A stretch of DNA of 64,000 nucleotides from Alphaproteobacteria bacterium. Its GTDB lineage: Bacteria > Pseudomonadota > Alphaproteobacteria > SHVV01. Below, one piece after another: positions 43,531 to 52,140 of this stretch (positions within the stretch are counted from its first letter, which is position 1; the number at the start of each line of letters is the position of its first letter). The notes under the pieces are model-generated. The model saw only the letters and a list, made by a program, of their open reading frames with translations. It was not told where the DNA came from and did not search any database. Location of the stretch: contig VGEO01000001.1 of NCBI GenBank assembly GCA_016869275.1, positions 50,969 to 114,968 of the forward strand, read 5' to 3'. The position numbers were made by a program, and so were the translations under genes.

Positions 43531-46310
43531 GCGGCGTCAACCGGATTCCCGGCGGACTCCTGGTCGATGCGGCGCGGCCCGTCCGCTTCACGTTCGAGGG
43601 CCGTGCCTATGACGGCTTAGCCGGCGATACCATCGCGAGCGCACTCGCCGCGAACGACGTACGGGTGCTGTCGCGATCCTTCAAGTACCACCGCCCGCGC
43701 GGCATTCACTCGATGGCAGCGTGGGACGCGAACGCGCTGGTGCAGCTTCCGGGTGAGCCCAACGTCCCGGCCGAACGCACGCCGATCGTGCCCGGGCTTG
43801 CGGTGCGGGGGCAGAACTATCGCGGCTCGCTCGCCCATGATCGTGATGCCTGGCTCGGGCGCTTCGCCCGCTTCATGCCGGTCGGCTTCTACTACCGTGC
43901 GTTCTTCAAACCGCATGGCGCCTGGCAGCGGTTCTGGGAGCCGCGCGTTCGCGCACTTGCCGGCCTCGGCGCGGTCGCGCTCGACGCACCGCACGGCCAC
44001 TTCGACAAGGTCCACAACTTCTGCGATGTCGCGGTCATCGGCGGCGGGCGCGCCGGCCTCTCCGCGGCGCTCGCCGCGGCCGGCGCCGGCGACCAAGTCC
44101 TCCTCGTCGATCACAACCCGGTATTGGGCGGCGCCCTCAACTACGGTCGCGCCGCAGTCGAACGCGCGGCAACGCACGCCGAGCGCGACCGCCTGGTCGG
44201 CGCCGTCGGCGGCGTGCGGCGGATCACGGTCATGACCGGCGCGGTCGCCAACGGCTATTTTGCCGACCATTGGCTCGCGATCATCCAGGGCTCGCGGCTT
44301 CACAGAGTGCGGGCCGGCCGCGTGGTGCTGGCGACCGGCGCGATCGAACAGCCGGCCGTGTTCCGCGGCAACGACATCCCCGGCGTTATGCTGGGCTCGG
44401 CGGCGCAGCGCTTGATCCGCCTCTATGGCGTCCGCCCCGGCCGGACGGCGGTCGTCGTCGCCGGCACCGACGACGGCTATGGCGTCGCGCTCGATCTGCT
44501 CGACGCCGGCGCCACAGTCAGCGCCATCGTCGAGCTCCGCCCTGAGCCCTCGCGCGACCCGCGCGCGGTCGCGGCGGCCGGACGCAACATCCGGATCGTC
44601 AACGATGCGTCGATCATTGCGGCGGAAGCGGTCGATGGCCATCTCGCTGCTATCGCGATTCGCCGACAAGGCGACAATACCAGACACGGCGAGGCGATCG
44701 TCTGCGATCTCGCCGCTGTTTCGGTCGGACGCTTACCCGCCTATCAACTCGCCCTCCAAGCCGGCGGCCGGCTCGACTATGATGACGCGCGCGCACACTT
44801 TTCGATCGCCGGCCTGCCGCCCGGGGTCACGCTCGCCGGCTGGACCGCCGGCGAGGACATCGGCGCCAACCATCCGTGGCCGATCTACCCCCACCCCGAC
44901 GGCAAAGCGTTCGTCGATTTCGACGAGGATCTGCAGATCGACGACATCGAGAACGCGGTCGCCGAGGGCTACCGCGAGATCGAGTTGGTCAAGCGCTTCT
45001 CGACGGTCGGAATGGGCCCGAGCCAGGGCCGGCATTCGGCGCTGACCGCGGCGCGACTCGTCGCCAAGGAGACCGGCCGGCGCGTCGGTGACGTCGGGGT
45101 CACCACCGCGCGGCCGCCGGTGGTCGGTGAGAAACTCGGCGTCCTCGCCGGCCGCGGTTTCGATCCCGAGCGCAAGACGGCGATGCACCACCGCCACCTC
45201 GAAGCCGGAGCGCAGATGATGACCGCGGGCGCGTGGTGGCGGCCGGCTTACTACGGCGTCCTCGCCCACCGCGCCGACGCGATCGCGCGCGAAGTGCGCG
45301 CAGTCCGCACCGCCGTCGGCATGATCGACGTCTCGACCTTGGGCGGCCTCGAAATTCGCGGCCCCGACGCCGCCGAGTTCATGAACCGGATGTACACCTT
45401 CACTTATACCAAGCAGGCGGTGAACCGGCTCCGCTACGTCCTCATGGTGAACGAATCGGGCGCCATCATCGACGACGGCGTCGCCTGCCGTTTCGGAGAC
45501 GATCATTTCTACGTCACTACCACGACCACCGGCTCGGACCGGGTCTACCAGACCATGCTGTGGTGGAATGCCAAATGGCGGCTCGATGTCGATATCGCCA
45601 ACGCCACCGCCGCGTTCGCCGGCGTCAACATCGCCGGCCCGCGCGCCCGCGACGTGCTGGCGCCGCTGGTCGAGGGGTGCGGCGTCGATGCCGGCGCCTT
45701 CCCCTATCTCGGCGCGTTTGAGGCCCGGATCGCGGGCATTCCCGCGCGCTTTTTGCGGGTCGGATTCGTCGGCGAACTGGGCTTCGAGGTCCATGTCCCG
45801 GCGAGCCAAGGCGAAGCCTTGTGGGATGCCTTGATGGATACCGGGCGCGGCGCCGGCCTCGTGCCGTTCGGCGTCGAGGCGCAGCGGGTGCTAAGGCTCG
45901 AGAAGGGGCACATCATCGTCGGTCAGGACACCGACGCGATGACCACGCCCGAAGAAGCCGACATGCTGTGGGCAATCGCGGCCAAGAAGCCGTTCTTCAT
46001 CGGCAAGCGCGCGCTCGTGATCCGCGACAAGCATCTGTCCCGGCGCAAGCTGGTCGGTTTCGCGGTCGCGGGTGCGCCGCCGCTTCAGGAATCGAACCTC
46101 GTTCTCAAAGGCGGAAACGCCGTCGGCTTTGTTACCTCGGTCGCGTGGTCGCCCACGCTCAATCGTACCATCGGGCTCGCTTATGCGGCGCGCGAGGATG
46201 CCGCGCCCGATCGCTCCCTCGTGATCCGGCTCGACGACGGGCGCGACGTTCGCGCGACCGTGGTCAAGCTCCCGTTCTACGACCCCGACGCGGCGCGGCA
46301 GGCGCTGTGA
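43527..46310 (+). CDS. mgdC: N-methylglutamate dehydrogenase subunit C (SoxA-like)
   Basis: A 927-residue large subunit of the sarcosine oxidase alpha type. Domains in order: an N-terminal ferredoxin-like module (AYDGLAGDTIASALAANDVR, SFKYHRPRGI), a FAD/NAD-binding module near residue 170 (VAVIGGGRAGLSAALAAAGA) with RVVLATGAIEQPAVFRGNDI, and a C-terminal GcvT-like folate-binding module from about 560 (VRTAVGMIDVSTLGGLEIRG). The GcvT part hands the one-carbon unit to tetrahydrofolate. Overlaps mgdB (ATGA) and mgdD (TGATG). Confidence 0.9.
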   Translation: MSGVNRIPGGLLVDAARPVRFTFEGRAYDGLAGDTIASALAANDVRVLSRSFKYHRPRGIHSMAAWDANALVQLPGEPNVPAERTPIVPGLAVRGQNYRGSLAHDRDAWLGRFARFMPVGFYYRAFFKPHGAWQRFWEPRVRALAGLGAVALDAPHGHFDKVHNFCDVAVIGGGRAGLSAALAAAGAGDQVLLVDHNPVLGGALNYGRAAVERAATHAERDRLVGAVGGVRRITVMTGAVANGYFADHWLAIIQGSRLHRVRAGRVVLATGAIEQPAVFRGNDIPGVMLGSAAQRLIRLYGVRPGRTAVVVAGTDDGYGVALDLLDAGATVSAIVELRPEPSRDPRAVAAAGRNIRIVNDASIIAAEAVDGHLAAIAIRRQGDNTRHGEAIVCDLAAVSVGRLPAYQLALQAGGRLDYDDARAHFSIAGLPPGVTLAGWTAGEDIGANHPWPIYPHPDGKAFVDFDEDLQIDDIENAVAEGYREIELVKRFSTVGMGPSQGRHSALTAARLVAKETGRRVGDVGVTTARPPVVGEKLGVLAGRGFDPERKTAMHHRHLEAGAQMMTAGAWWRPAYYGVLAHRADAIAREVRAVRTAVGMIDVSTLGGLEIRGPDAAEFMNRMYTFTYTKQAVNRLRYVLMVNESGAIIDDGVACRFGDDHFYVTTTTTGSDRVYQTMLWWNAKWRLDVDIANATAAFAGVNIAGPRARDVLAPLVEGCGVDAGAFPYLGAFEARIAGIPARFLRVGFVGELGFEVHVPASQGEALWDALMDTGRGAGLVPFGVEAQRVLRLEKGHIIVGQDTDAMTTPEEADMLWAIAAKKPFFIGKRALVIRDKHLSRRKLVGFAVAGAPPLQESNLVLKGGNAVGFVTSVAWSPTLNRTIGLAYAAREDAAPDRSLVIRLDDGRDVRATVVKLPFYDPDAARQAL

Positions 46311-47029
46311 TGACGACGATCCAGCCCTCGGCCTATCGGATCCGCTCGCCCGTCTATCGGCGGCTCGAAGCGGCGGGCGCCGTCTTTGCCGCTGTCGGCG
46401 AGGCCGTGGTCGCGGCGAACTTTGGCGACCGGGCCGGCGAGACTCGCACCGCGCGAACGCTCGGCGTCGTCGATCTCTCGTGCTTGCCGCGCATTGGCTT
46501 CAAGGGCCGCGGCGCGGTCGAATGGTTGACCGCGCAGCACGTGGGTATGCCGGACACCCCTAACCGGGCGGCCCCGCAAGCCGACGGCGCGCGCGCCGTT
46601 CGCTTGAGCGCGAGCGAGGTCCTGATCCTCCCCGATCGGGCCGGACGCTCCGGCTTGGCCGCGGACCTTGAGGGCGCCTGGCAGCGCGAGACCCTCCAGC
46701 CGCGCGGCTACCTGCTGATGCGCGCGGACACCCACGCCTGGTTTTGCGTGACCGGCACGGCCGCCCCCGCATTCTTCGCCAAGCTGTGCGCGGTCGACCT
46801 TCGCGCCGACCGTTTCGGCCGCAATGCGGTTGCGCAAACGATCCTGGCGCAGGTCGGAGCGATCATCGTTCGCGGCGATGTTGGTCCGGCTCCCGCTTTC
46901 GACGTGCTCGCCGATTGGGCCGCCGCCGACTATCTGCTGCCGGTCCTGATCGACGCGATGGCCGAGTTCGGCGGCCGGCTGATCGGGCTCGACGCCCTCG
47001 CCGCGCTCGTCGCCGACGGAGGAACGTGA
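46310..47029 (+). CDS. mgdD: N-methylglutamate dehydrogenase subunit D (SoxG-like)
   Basis: A 239-residue SoxG-type subunit with a GcvT-related fold. It shows RTLGVVDLSCLPRIGFKGRG near residue 50 and VRLSASEVLILP near 95, then a C-terminal part around residues 150-200 (CAVDLRADRFGRNAVAQTIL). ATG at 46310 shares TGATG with the stop of mgdC; an upstream frame only shadows mgdC. Its TGA overlaps the ATG of the XRE regulator by one base. Divergent family, called mainly by position and the short motifs. Confidence 0.83.
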   Translation: MTTIQPSAYRIRSPVYRRLEAAGAVFAAVGEAVVAANFGDRAGETRTARTLGVVDLSCLPRIGFKGRGAVEWLTAQHVGMPDTPNRAAPQADGARAVRLSASEVLILPDRAGRSGLAADLEGAWQRETLQPRGYLLMRADTHAWFCVTGTAAPAFFAKLCAVDLRADRFGRNAVAQTILAQVGAIIVRGDVGPAPAFDVLADWAAADYLLPVLIDAMAEFGGRLIGLDALAALVADGGT

Positions 47030-47682
47030 TGGCGCCCCCGCCTCGCCCACCCGAACGCCGCCGCGGGAAAAAAGACCCAGGGTCGCGGGCGACCGTCGCC
47101 GCCGCACCCGCGCTCGAAGCGGCGATCGGCCGCCAAGTACGCCGTTTCCGGCAGCGGCTCGATGTTACGGTCGCGGAACTCGCGAAGCAAGCCGACCTCT
47201 CGCCCGGTATGCTGTCGAAGATCGAGAACGGATTGACCTCGCCCTCGCTCGCGACCCTGCGCGCGCTCTCGCTCGCACTCAACGTTCCGGTGACCGCGTT
47301 CTTTCGCAGTTTCGAGGAGCACCGCGACGCGACCTTCGTCAAGGCCGGTCAGGGTCTTCAGATCGAACGGCGCGGCACCCGGAGCGGCCACCAGTACCGG
47401 CTGCTTGGCCATTCGTTCGGCAAGAACGTCGCGATGGAGCCCTACGTCGTGACGTTGACGGAGAAATCGGAGGTGTTCCCGCTGTTCCAGCACGCCGGCA
47501 ACGAGCTGATCTATTTGCTCGAGGGCGAGATGGACTACCAACATGGCGGCGCGACCTACCGCCTGGCCCCTGGCGATTCGCTGTTCTTCGACGGCAATGC
47601 GCCGCATGGGCCAGAGACTTTGGTGCGGTTGCCGATCCGGTTCCTGTCGGTGATCGCGCAGGCGCGCGGCGACGATTCTTGA
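47029..47682 (+). CDS. XRE-family regulator with C-terminal cupin domain
   Basis: A 217-residue regulator. After a basic, disordered N-terminus (residues 1-25), a helix-turn-helix spans about 32-90 (IGRQVRRFRQRLDVTVAELA, SPGMLSKIENGLTSPSLATL). A cupin barrel covers 140-210 (FQHAGNELIYLLEGEMDYQH, LAPGDSLFFDGNAPHGP). GGAGGA precedes the ATG, which overlaps the mgdD stop. It stands between the dehydrogenase and synthase halves of the methylamine cluster and is the natural candidate for its control, with methylamine, glutamate or a pathway amide as effector. The AT-rich stretch downstream may hold its operator. Confidence 0.9.
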   Translation: MAPPPRPPERRRGKKDPGSRATVAAAPALEAAIGRQVRRFRQRLDVTVAELAKQADLSPGMLSKIENGLTSPSLATLRALSLALNVPVTAFFRSFEEHRDATFVKAGQGLQIERRGTRSGHQYRLLGHSFGKNVAMEPYVVTLTEKSEVFPLFQHAGNELIYLLEGEMDYQHGGATYRLAPGDSLFFDGNAPHGPETLVRLPIRFLSVIAQARGDDS

Positions 47683-47764
47683 TTTTCCTGTTATGAAACT
47701 ATTTTTCTTCTCTATTGTGAAACCCCTGCGCATCGGCTATCGCAGGACGTGAGAAGCGATCACG
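47683..47764 (+). promoter_or_regulatory. AT-rich promoter/operator region before mgsA
   Basis: An 82-nt AT-rich patch in otherwise GC-rich sequence. Two similar half-sites, TATGAAAC (near 47691) and TGTGAAAC (near 47716), lie in direct orientation about 25 nt apart, and CCTGCG (47725-47730) and CGCAGG (47741-47746) form an inverted repeat before the ribosome-site region. A secondary promoter for mgsABC-gmaS under the XRE regulator is likely. Confidence 0.5.
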
Positions 47765-48667
47765 ATGTGCGGAATCGTCGGACTGTTTCTGAAGTCGGAT
47801 AGGCTCGAGCGCGAACTCGGCCGCCACCTGAGCGCGATGCTGGTCGAGATGACCGACCGCGGGCCCGACAGCGCGGGTATCGCGCTCTATGGCCGTCCGC
47901 TCGGCGCGGCCGACGCCAAACTGACGCTCTACCACCGCCGGCGCGACCACGATTGGCCGGCGCTCGGAGCCGAACTTGGCGCTGCGCTCGGCGCCCGGAT
48001 CGCGATTGACGCCAAAGGCAACGCCGCGGTCGTGACCCTCCCCGCCACGCAGCTCGATCCGGCGCGGGCGTGGCTCAAGCGCCATAAGCCCGACGTGTTC
48101 GTCACCAGCTGGGGCGCGGCCGTCGAGATCTACAAGGACATGGGGCTGCCCAAGGACGTCGTCGATCGCTACCGCCTCGGCGCCGCCCACGGCACCCACG
48201 GCATCGGTCACACCCGCATGGCGACCGAATCGGCGGTCACCACCGAGCACTCGCACCCGTTTGCCGCCGCAGCCGACATTTGCCTTGTGCACAACGGCTC
48301 GCTATCCAACCACAACCGCCTGCGACGGTGGCTCGAGCGCCACGGCCAAAGCTTCGAGAGCGATAACGACACCGAGGTCGCCGCGCGCTATTTCGCCTTC
48401 CGCCTGAACGAAGGGGCGACGCTCAAGGAGGCGTTCGAAGCCGGGCTCAAGGACCTCGACGGCTTCTATACCTTCGCCATCGGCACCCGCGACGGGTTCG
48501 CGGTAATGCGCGATTCGTTCGCGTGCAAGCCGGCGGTGATGGCGGAAACCGACGATTGGGTGGCGATGGGCTCGGAGTTCCGCGCGCTCGCGGCGCTCCC
48601 CGGCATCGCCGATGCGTCGATCTGGGAGCCGGCGCCCGAGATCGTCTATAGCTGGACACGGTCCTAG
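47765..48667 (+). CDS. mgsA: N-methylglutamate synthase subunit A (class II glutamine amidotransferase)
   Basis: A 300-residue glutamine amidotransferase class II domain. The nucleophile Cys2 is kept after removal of Met (MCGIVGLFLKS), and DRGPDSAGIALYGRP, GTHGIGHTRMATESAVTTEH and CLVHNGSLSNHNRLR carry the glutamine-binding residues. It resembles the N-terminal domain of glutamate synthase (GlxB). In N-methylglutamate synthase this subunit is thought to handle gamma-glutamylmethylamide. It is separated from mgsB by 5 nt. Confidence 0.9.
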   Translation: MCGIVGLFLKSDRLERELGRHLSAMLVEMTDRGPDSAGIALYGRPLGAADAKLTLYHRRRDHDWPALGAELGAALGARIAIDAKGNAAVVTLPATQLDPARAWLKRHKPDVFVTSWGAAVEIYKDMGLPKDVVDRYRLGAAHGTHGIGHTRMATESAVTTEHSHPFAAAADICLVHNGSLSNHNRLRRWLERHGQSFESDNDTEVAARYFAFRLNEGATLKEAFEAGLKDLDGFYTFAIGTRDGFAVMRDSFACKPAVMAETDDWVAMGSEFRALAALPGIADASIWEPAPEIVYSWTRS

Positions 48668-48672
48668 CGCCC

Positions 48673-49413
48673 ATGACACACGACCCATCCGGTGCGGCGG
48701 CGCGGGCCGAACGCGCAAGCGACGGCGCCGTTGTCGTCGACCTCGCCCAAACGTCGGTTCGCGACCTCAACCACCGCCTGCATCGTTTGACCGTGCAGTC
48801 GAACGAGCGCCTGTGGCGTGTTCTCAATGCCGCGGGAAAGCATGCGCTGGCGGTCGGGCTCAACCAACCGATCGAGGTCGTGGTGATCGGCCATACCGGC
48901 TACTTTAGCGGCGGCATGAACCAAGCGGCCACGCTCACGATCGAGGGCCATGCCGGTCCCGGCGTCGCCGAGAACATGATGTCGGGGGTGGTCCGCGTCC
49001 GCGGCAATGCGTCGGCTTCGGCCGGCGCGTCGGGTCGCGGCGGTTTGCTCGTGATCGAGGGCGATGCCGCGTCGCGCTGCGGCATCTCGATGAAGGGGAT
49101 CGATATCGTCGTCGGCGGCTCGGTCGGGCACATGGCCGCTTTCCTCGGCCAAGCCGGCCGGCTGGTGGTGTGCGGCGACGCCGGCGACGACTTGGGCGAT
49201 TCGATCTACGAGGCGGCAATCTACGTTGGCGGCAAGGTCGGACGTCTCGGCGCCGACTGCATCGAGAAGCCGATGACGCCCGCCCATCGAGCCGCGCTGG
49301 AAGCCCTGCTCAAGCAGGCGGCGATCGAACACGATCCGGCGGCGTTTCGCCGGTTCGGGTCGGCACGCAAGCTTTATCACTACCACGTCGACAACGCCGA
49401 CGCGTACGCCTGA
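48673..49413 (+). CDS. mgsB: N-methylglutamate synthase subunit B (GXGXG domain, GlxC-like)
   Basis: A 246-residue beta-helix protein matching the GXGXG C-terminal domain of glutamate synthase. Repeats such as LTIEGHAGPGVAENMMSGVV, ASAGASGRGGLLVIEGDA and IDIVVGGSVGHMAAFLGQAG are visible between residues 90 and 190. It probably serves as the structural bridge between subunits A and C. No clear ribosome site precedes the ATG, so translation likely depends on mgsA. Ends 1 nt before the mgsC ATG. Confidence 0.9.
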   Translation: MTHDPSGAAARAERASDGAVVVDLAQTSVRDLNHRLHRLTVQSNERLWRVLNAAGKHALAVGLNQPIEVVVIGHTGYFSGGMNQAATLTIEGHAGPGVAENMMSGVVRVRGNASASAGASGRGGLLVIEGDAASRCGISMKGIDIVVGGSVGHMAAFLGQAGRLVVCGDAGDDLGDSIYEAAIYVGGKVGRLGADCIEKPMTPAHRAALEALLKQAAIEHDPAAFRRFGSARKLYHYHVDNADAYA

Positions 49414-49414
49414 G

Positions 49415-50746
49415 ATGACCGTCGGCCCGCGCAGCCTGCGCCCGTCCGCCCTCTTCCCGCCCGAGGTGCTGCAAGAGATTCACCGCGCCGCCAACGAAGG
49501 CGTCTACGCGATTCGCGGTTTCGGCGCCAAGCGCGCGCTGCCGCATTTCGACGACCTGCTCTTTCTCGGTGCCTCGATGTCGCGCTATCCGCTCGAAGGC
49601 TACCGCGAGCGCTGCGACACCAACGTCGCGCTCGGAACGCGTTTCGCGAAGAGACCGATCGAGCTCAAGACGCCGATCACCTTCGCCGGCATGAGCTTCG
49701 GCGCGCTCGGCACCCACGCCAAGGAGGCGTTGGGCCGCGCCGCCACCGCGCTCGGCACCACCACCACGACCGGCGACGGCGGCATGACCGATGAAGAGCG
49801 GCGCGCCTCGAAGACGTTGGTCTATCAGGTCTTGCCCTCGCGCTACGGCTTGAACCCCGATGATCTCCGACGTTGCGACGCGATCGAGGTCGTGGTCGGC
49901 CAAGGTGCGAAACCGGGCGGCGGCGGCGTCTTGCTCGGGCAGAAGGTGACTGAGCGCGTCGCTGGCATGCGCACGCTCCCCGTGGGCATCGACCAGCGCA
50001 GCGCCTCGCGCCACCCCGACTGGACCGGCCCCGACGACTTGACGATCAAGATCGAAGAACTGCGCGAGATCACCGATTGGGAGAAACCGATCTACGTCAA
50101 GGTCGGCGCCAGCCGGCCTAAGTACGACATCCCGCTCGCGGTCAAGGCCGGCGCCGACGTGATCGTCCTGGACGGGATGCAGGGCGGCACCGCGGCAACC
50201 CAGGACGTCTTCATTGAGCACGTCGGCATCCCAACGCTCGCCGCGCTCCGCGAAGCGGTCGATGCGCTGCAGGAACTCGACATGCACCGCAAGGTGCAGC
50301 TCATTATCTCGGGCGGAATCCGCACTGGCGCCGACGTCGCCAAGGCGCTTGCGCTCGGCGCCGATGCGGTGGCGATCGGGACCGCGGCGCTAGTGGCGCT
50401 GGGTTGCAACAAGACGGCGTATCTCGAAGACTATCGCGCGCTCGGCACCGAGCCCGGCTATTGCCACCACTGTCACACCGGCCGTTGCCCGGTCGGGGTC
50501 ACCACCCAGGACCCGACGCTCGAGGCCCGGCTCAACCCGGAGCAGGGTGCGCGTTGGCTCAAGAACTACGTCACCGTCATGACGCTCGAAGCCCAAACCA
50601 TTGCGCGCGCCAACGGCAAGTCGCACGTTCTAAACCTCGAGCCCGAGGACTTGGTCGCGCTCACGGTCGAGGCCGCGGCGATGGCGCGGGTACCGCTCGC
50701 CGGCACCGACTGGATTCCGGGACGCTCCGGCCGTCGCGACGGCTGA
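49415..50746 (+). CDS. mgsC: N-methylglutamate synthase subunit C (glutamate synthase FMN domain, GlxD-like)
   Basis: A 443-residue FMN-binding TIM barrel equal to the synthase domain of glutamate synthase. FAGMSFGALGTHAKEALGRA, GQGAKPGGGGVLLGQKVTER, VIVLDGMQGGTAATQDVFIE and ISGGIRTGADVAKALALGAD line the FMN and substrate sites. The iron-sulfur cysteines are in GYCHHCHTGRCPVGVTTQ near residue 350. It transfers the methylamino group from gamma-glutamylmethylamide to 2-oxoglutarate in the A/B/C complex. Length is normal. Confidence 0.92.
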   Translation: MTVGPRSLRPSALFPPEVLQEIHRAANEGVYAIRGFGAKRALPHFDDLLFLGASMSRYPLEGYRERCDTNVALGTRFAKRPIELKTPITFAGMSFGALGTHAKEALGRAATALGTTTTTGDGGMTDEERRASKTLVYQVLPSRYGLNPDDLRRCDAIEVVVGQGAKPGGGGVLLGQKVTERVAGMRTLPVGIDQRSASRHPDWTGPDDLTIKIEELREITDWEKPIYVKVGASRPKYDIPLAVKAGADVIVLDGMQGGTAATQDVFIEHVGIPTLAALREAVDALQELDMHRKVQLIISGGIRTGADVAKALALGADAVAIGTAALVALGCNKTAYLEDYRALGTEPGYCHHCHTGRCPVGVTTQDPTLEARLNPEQGARWLKNYVTVMTLEAQTIARANGKSHVLNLEPEDLVALTVEAAAMARVPLAGTDWIPGRSGRRDG

Positions 50747-50792
50747 GTCGACAAACTCGCGATGCTGCGGCTCTAATGGCGCCCATACGACA

Positions 50793-50810
50793 GCCCGCGC
50801 CGAAGCGGGC
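50793..50810 (+). other. Small hairpin between mgsC and gmaS
   Basis: GCCCGC (50793-50798) and GCGGGC (50805-50810) form a 6-bp stem with loop GCCGAA in the 86-nt gap before gmaS; AGGGAGG (50821-50827) is the strong ribosome site of gmaS. Modest stability, role uncertain. Confidence 0.3.
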
Positions 50811-50832
50811 GGATGCAGAGAGGGAGGTTCCG

Positions 50833-52140
50833 ATGACCGTCGATCTCGCCAAGGTCGCCCGCGACCAGAAGCTCAAATATTTCCTGATCAGCTATACCGA
50901 TCTCGTCGGCACCCAGCGCGCCAAGCTGGTCCCGGCGGCGGCGATCGGGGCGATGCAGAAGGAAGGCGCCGCGTTCGCCGGGTTCGCGACCTGGCTCGAC
51001 ATGACGCCGGCCGATCCCGACACCTTTGCGATGCCCGATCCCGCCAGCCTCACCGTGCTGCCGTGGAACCGCGACATCGGCTGGCTCGCCGCCGACCTGT
51101 GGATGGGAGGTAAACCGGTCGAGGCCTCGCCGCGACGGATGCTCAAACGCCAAATCGAGCGTGCGGCCGACGCCGGCTGGCGCATGAAAAGCGGCGTCGA
51201 GTGCGAGTACTTTCTCATCAGTCCCGACGGCAGCGCGATCGCGGACGGCCGCGATACCCAGTCGAAGCCGTGCTACGACCAAGTCGCGCTGATGCGCCGT
51301 TTTCCGGTGATCCGCGCGATCTGCGATGCGATGCTCGAGCTCGGCTGGCGCCCCTACCAGAACGACCACGAGGACGCCAATGGCCAGTTCGAAATGAACT
51401 GGACCTATGCCGACGCCCTGGTCACCGCCGACCGCCACGCGTTCTTCAAATACATGGTGAAGACGCTCGCCGAGGATCACGGCATGCGCGCGACCTTCAT
51501 GCCGAAGCCGTTCGCGAACCTCACCGGCAATGGTTGTCATGCCCACGTGTCGTTGTGGGATGCCGCCGGCCGCAAGAACCTGTTTCTCGACCCCAAGGAC
51601 GAGATGGGGATCGCCAAGGTCGGCTACCAGTTCCTGGCCGGCGTTCTGAATGCGGCCGAGGCCTTGTGTGCGTTCTTCAACCCGACCGTCAACAGCTTCA
51701 AGCGGTTGAACGCCTCGACCACGCTCTCGGGCGCGACTTGGTCGCCCAACGCCATCACCTATTCCGGCAACAATCGCACCCACATGGTGCGCATACCCGA
51801 CAAGGGCCGCTTCGAGTTCCGCCTGATGGACGGCGCCGCCAATCCCTACCTGTTGCAGGCGGGACTGCTCGCCGCCGGACTCGACGGCATCGCGAACAAG
51901 CGCGATCCCGGCAAGCGCCTCGACATCAACATGTATACCGACGGGCACGCGCTCAAAGGCATCCGCCGCCTCCCCGGCAACCTCCTCGATGCGATCCGCC
52001 TGTTCGAGAAGAATGCCGTCGTCAACGCCGCCTTCGGCGCTGACGTGGTCAAGTCTTACGTCAAGCTCAAGATGGCGGAGTGGCGCGATTTCACCGCCCA
52101 CTTGTCGAGCTGGGAGCGCGACAAGACGCTCGACTGCTAG
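50833..52140 (+). CDS. gmaS: Gamma-glutamylmethylamide synthetase
   Basis: A 435-residue member of the glutamine synthetase fold that joins glutamate and methylamine with ATP, the entry step of the N-methylglutamate pathway. It starts LAKVARDQKLKYFLISYTDL and has the GS catalytic segments SGVECEYFLIS near 118, NDHEDANGQFEMNW near 178, FMPKPFANLTGNGCHAHVSL near 228 and KGRFEFRLMDGAANPYL near 325. AGGGAGG precedes the ATG at 50833; a longer frame from 50404 shadows mgsC. Placement after mgsABC decides the substrate call over plain glutamine synthetase. Its TAG shares CTAG with cdsA on the other strand. Confidence 0.92.
   Translation: MTVDLAKVARDQKLKYFLISYTDLVGTQRAKLVPAAAIGAMQKEGAAFAGFATWLDMTPADPDTFAMPDPASLTVLPWNRDIGWLAADLWMGGKPVEASPRRMLKRQIERAADAGWRMKSGVECEYFLISPDGSAIADGRDTQSKPCYDQVALMRRFPVIRAICDAMLELGWRPYQNDHEDANGQFEMNWTYADALVTADRHAFFKYMVKTLAEDHGMRATFMPKPFANLTGNGCHAHVSLWDAAGRKNLFLDPKDEMGIAKVGYQFLAGVLNAAEALCAFFNPTVNSFKRLNASTTLSGATWSPNAITYSGNNRTHMVRIPDKGRFEFRLMDGAANPYLLQAGLLAAGLDGIANKRDPGKRLDINMYTDGHALKGIRRLPGNLLDAIRLFEKNAVVNAAFGADVVKSYVKLKMAEWRDFTAHLSSWERDKTLDC

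Noticed and set aside
41997..47029. Heterotetrameric sarcosine oxidase SoxBDAG
   Set aside because: Considered first from the subunit types, but adjacency to mgsABC and gmaS and the SoxD-like sequence favour N-methylglutamate dehydrogenase. Sarcosine as an extra substrate is not excluded.
47765..50746. Glutamate synthase large subunit split into three genes
   Set aside because: The domains match, but a glutamate synthase small subunit is absent and the methylamine pathway genes surround them.
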